Shown piece after piece: positions 60,853 to 64,000 of a DNA stretch of 64,000 bases. The stretch spans positions 51,139,759 to 51,203,758 of the forward strand of contig JAKGHH010000003.1 of NCBI GenBank assembly GCA_022828595.1. Direction: 5' to 3'. Source of the stretch: Nelumbo lutea. Its lineage: Eukaryota; Streptophyta; Magnoliopsida; Proteales; Nelumbonaceae. The stretch's first letter is position 1. Each line of letters starts with the position of its first letter. The position numbers and the translations under genes are program-made. The notes under the pieces were generated by a model that was not told the DNA's origin, ran no database searches, and saw only the letters and a list, made by a program, of their open reading frames with translations.

Positions 60853-62689
60853 GTCATATGCCCTTCACTAGGTTGACTCCATACAGGCAATGAACCTCAT
60901 CTGTGAAAGATATCTCCATCTTTGATCAGAAATCCCTCGTCCATTGACTGGAAAATTCCTCCTTTCTAACTTCACTAGCCTCTTATGTCCTGCCTCCTCT
61001 TTTCCAACTATTTCCTTTTCTTTAAGCTCTGCAAAGAAAGCACCTATTAGAGCCCAGTTTCCATTAGCTTCTTCCCTATCTTTCCCCTGCTTCTCCTTCC
61101 TCAACCCATAAACCTCTATCCACCCCTTCTGGCAATGGCAGAGCACTTGGACAGTCTACAGAAGCACCTACTACAGGCTCAACACCCAACTAAGTAACCA
61201 AAACTGAATTTACACAGGTACCTGGCTTTTGAGGCAAAGAACAGGAGCCCACAACATTTTCCTGGCCCATGACTGGACTAGAAGGGTCAACCTGGTTACA
61301 CAAAGGAGTTTGTTGATCAGTGTACTTGGGACAGGAAACAACTCTTTCTGTGGATTTAGCCTTTCCAAGCTCACCCCTTCCTGGACAGTCTGAACAAATC
61401 CTCTGAGAAGAGAAAGGCTCCACTGTACTGACACCCTGACTTCAATACATGTAATGGCTCCTCTGAGAAAGGGACAGTGACCTGCTCAACTTTGGCTTCA
61501 GGTTCCGTCACCTTCATTGTTTGAGGTGCCTTGATTGTCCTATCCAAACTCGTTTCAGCTTCTTCACCAAAAGCAACTTCAAAATCTTCCTTAAAAAGAA
61601 CATCCGTGTGGAAACTATTGACTTCTTCTATAACCAAAGTCTTGTCTTCATTGACACTGCCTACGCTTGGCAATTCATGGGAATCTGAATCAAAACTTTC
61701 GTCGCTTGAGCTGGTTAAACTTTGGGTTACACCTTTCTAGAGAACCACATTGTTTTCCTAACTCAGGATCCATTGCAAGGTTGAGTGAGCCACTGTGTTT
61801 GCCTTACCTAATCCTGACCAATGAGCCCTGGCCGAGGACAATTGTGGACCCGAAGAATCATCTACCATTGGCCCTTTGTCTTGATTCACATGAGACTTTA
61901 AACAGTCATGTGCCTCTCCCTTTTTGGGCCTAAAGCTCGGCCCAATTTTTTCAATCAGGCCTGTATTCTCAGGCTTCAAACAACTAGGCTCAGTACCCAC
62001 ATTAATACCTGACTTCTTCACGTGACTAGTTAAAGAGTCACACAGGGGGATTTGGACTGTTATTCCTACCTGGCTCAACTCTCTTTGGTCTGCTTCACCC
62101 CTACAACTCTCGACCAATCTTTGAGCCTACATTCAGTTCCCCTTCTTTTTGTGTGTGCTTAACCTCTTTAATGCCATTAGTCAGTGCCTGAGCATACGCC
62201 CAATCACCTGTCACTGCTTTTCCTTTTTGATTTCTCTGTGCACAGCTTCTGTTCTTCCAATTTGGTGTAATTTCCCATTCCTTCTGCCCCAACGAGCCAA
62301 CGCCTGCCATGTAAGCTATCTCTCTCTACCTGGTCATCTTCCTCCCTTCTACCTTCCTTCCAGAATGAAGCTTCCATGGAGGTTGTCAACCGCACAATAA
62401 GACAAACCATCTGTAAAAACCTCCACCTTTCTGGGTATTTCTTCTGGTTTGACACCATTTAGCTTTAAAACTACTGAGTGAAGATCAGTAGGCAAAAGTG
62501 CCAACAAACTGAGCACTGCATAATGACACAGGGGATTCAAAACTTCTTTCCACAGATGAAAAGGCAACCCAATGATTCTAACGATAATATTATCTTCTAC
62601 TCCAGCTTCTTCTGCGTTAGACAGAGGACACCACCTTGAGACTGTTACAATACCAGAACCTATTTTGAAGCTTACCGCTGCAATTATTT

Positions 62690-64000
62690 TTGATAAGATA
62701 TGTATTTTATTGAAATTAAAGAGAAGCAAAAGAAAGGTACAAAGATGGACACTACAACCACAGAGGCGCGAGCTGCAGCCTCAGAGTAAAACGCTAATTA
62801 CATCTGTGCCCAGAATAACTGATTCTTGTGTACCCCTTGCTTAGCTAAATAATCACCAACTCCATTGATGATCTTCTTTCCCAATGAAACCTCACTTCAA
62901 TGCTTGTGGTTAGCCATTTAATTCTTCACAAAGCCCCCCTAAATTACCAAGGTGCTTTCTCTGGTTCCCTTGGCCACCCGATTACCAGTTTAGAGTCACC
63001 TTCAACTAGTAATCTGCCAAAGCTCAACTCTCTAGCAAGCTCCACTCCTTGTAAGGCTGCAAGGAGTTCCGCATTCACAGCATTCCCTACTCCAATTGGA
63101 CCTGAGAATAAAGCTAAAATGTGATCATCTGCATTTCTGAATACCCCCCAATCCCAGAGGGACCGGATTGCCTAAGCTGCATCCATCAAAGTTCAACTTG
63201 ATAAATCCTTCTTTAGGGGGCCCCCACTCTATCACAGGCTTCTCCTTGACAGTTGAACCTTTTGCAATCAGTCCCCAATTCCGCCATAGGTCATCAAAGG
63301 AGTAAAATAATGTGAAAAATAGTCAGATTGTCAGAGGCTTTAATCCAATTTATAACCCTGTTGAGTAGACACTCCCAAACCGCAACCTTATCTCTCTCCT
63401 TGTCATTGAATGTTCTAGCATTTCTTTCCTCCCAAACTGCTCACACTAGAGCCGCCCTAACTCATCGCCACATAGTCTTACCTCTCCTGTTAGGCTATCT
63501 GAAAGATGTAGGATCAAAGAGGCTATTAATATGCGAAGGCTCAGTTCATCTGCAACCAAAAGTACCAAAAATCTTTTCCCAGAGACCTACAGCAAAGGGG
63601 CAGGATATTAGTATACACCAGTTTGGGGAAATACTAAGACCAGGTCTTCTCTTTTGCAAGTTGTCCAAGGTGTTTAACTTTCCAAGAGACACTTCCCTAC
63701 AAAAATCCCTCACTTTAGGGGGAATTGGTCTAGACCAGATTTCCTTACAAAAAGACAACTGGGGGTTAGACACAGAACACAAGGAATAGAAGAAGGATGC
63801 ACAAGAGAAGGAACCCAAAGAGTTGGGGTCCAAACACACGCATCAGGTTTAGAGGGGTCCAGGCAAATAGGTTCAAGAGTCTTGAGAAGCATGGCCACAC
63901 AATCAATCTTTGAATCCCTCAGGTCTCTCCTAAAACCCAAGTTCCAATTAAAACCCAAAGAATGAGAAAGGGACACAAAGCTTTGAACGGGTTCATTTTT
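62690..64000 (-). mobile_element. L1 LINE 3' part, continues past window end
   Basis: Its minus-strand 3' end is near 62690, next to the ORF1 of the previous L1. The RNase H region follows (62830-63220), then a zf-RVT region at 63546-63976: EIWSRPIPPKVRDFCREVSL, GKLNTLDNLQKRRPGLSISP and FAVGLWEKIFGTFG. Frames are partly open. The 5' part lies beyond position 64000. Confidence 0.75.

Larger units (their letters stand above)
59050..62690 (-). mobile_element. L1 LINE lacking its RT region, in mannosidase intron
   Basis: On the minus strand, from 5' to 3': a DUF4283-like ORF1 piece at 62349-62680 (GSGIVTVSRWCPLSNAEEAG, KVEVFTDGLSYCAVDNL), ORF1 tail pieces (61758-62117 and 61371-61673), another DUF4283-like stretch at 60121-60492 (GVLGIPPHVWCLFTFKVIGN), then RNase H at 59335-59703 (FRDEEGEARALFSGPIGVGD, STRAELIAVL). 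Endonuclease and RT are missing, so it is internally deleted or is two fragments joined. Antisense to the gene. Confidence 0.65.

Overview
This is a plant nuclear window, AT-rich with genes split by long introns. Splice sites are canonical GT-AG, LINEs carry plant-type RNase H domains, and hAT and Harbinger MITEs are dense. I saw no convincing LTR retrotransposon. Mb-scale gene spacing, intron size and LINE/hAT dominance suggest a basal eudicot or magnoliid-like genome (Nelumbo would fit), but that is inference from memory and not proven here. Three host genes are supported. (1) A seven-exon bHLH transcription factor of the UNE12/bHLH59 type on the + strand, 7974-15367, which assembles to a complete 324-residue protein. 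(2) A NADH dehydrogenase 24 kDa subunit (NDUFV2-like, mitochondrial complex I) on the - strand, from a start at 36647 to a stop at 23505. It has three N-terminal exons near 36.3-36.6 kb and six C-terminal exons near 23.5-24.6 kb, separated by an intron of about 11.7 kb packed with LINEs and hAT elements. It carries a 2-nt deletion between the two cysteines of its first iron-sulfur pair, and about 39 central residues were not found. (3) The first three exons of an EDEM-like GH47 alpha-mannosidase on the + strand, 57028-58553; the rest lies beyond the window behind an intron of at least 5.4 kb that is full of L1 sequence. As I recall, UNE12 and the 24 kDa subunit gene are immediate neighbours in Arabidopsis (At4g02590 and At4g02580), so the pair looks like conserved microsynteny. 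Layout: 1-3.7 kb, a decayed L1 with two MITE insertions; 3.7-7.6 kb, hAT-type and foldback MITEs; 7.6-15.4 kb, the bHLH gene; 15.4-22.5 kb, a nest of foldback, Harbinger-like, SINE and hAT-like elements; 22.5-36.7 kb, the NDUFV2-like gene with RTE and L1 LINEs in and beside its giant intron; 36.7-45.8 kb, MITEs and a 5.3-kb hAT transposon with recognisable ends and a dead transposase; 46.6-48.4 kb, a hAT-like element, a 329-bp tandem duplication and one CACTA terminus; 48.4-53.2 kb, AT-rich sequence with no confident gene; 53.2-56.7 kb, nested inverted-repeat elements enclosing unrecognised ORFs; 57-58.6 kb, the mannosidase exons; 59-64 kb, L1 copies. The most informative part is the transposon archaeology. 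Ten hAT-like insertions have exact or nearly exact 8-bp target duplications, one of them a candidate parent with transposase remnants. There is also a five-copy foldback family, and an L1 inserted into an RTE and another into a hAT MITE, each with its own target duplication. No new multi-gene pathway or defence-type system was seen.
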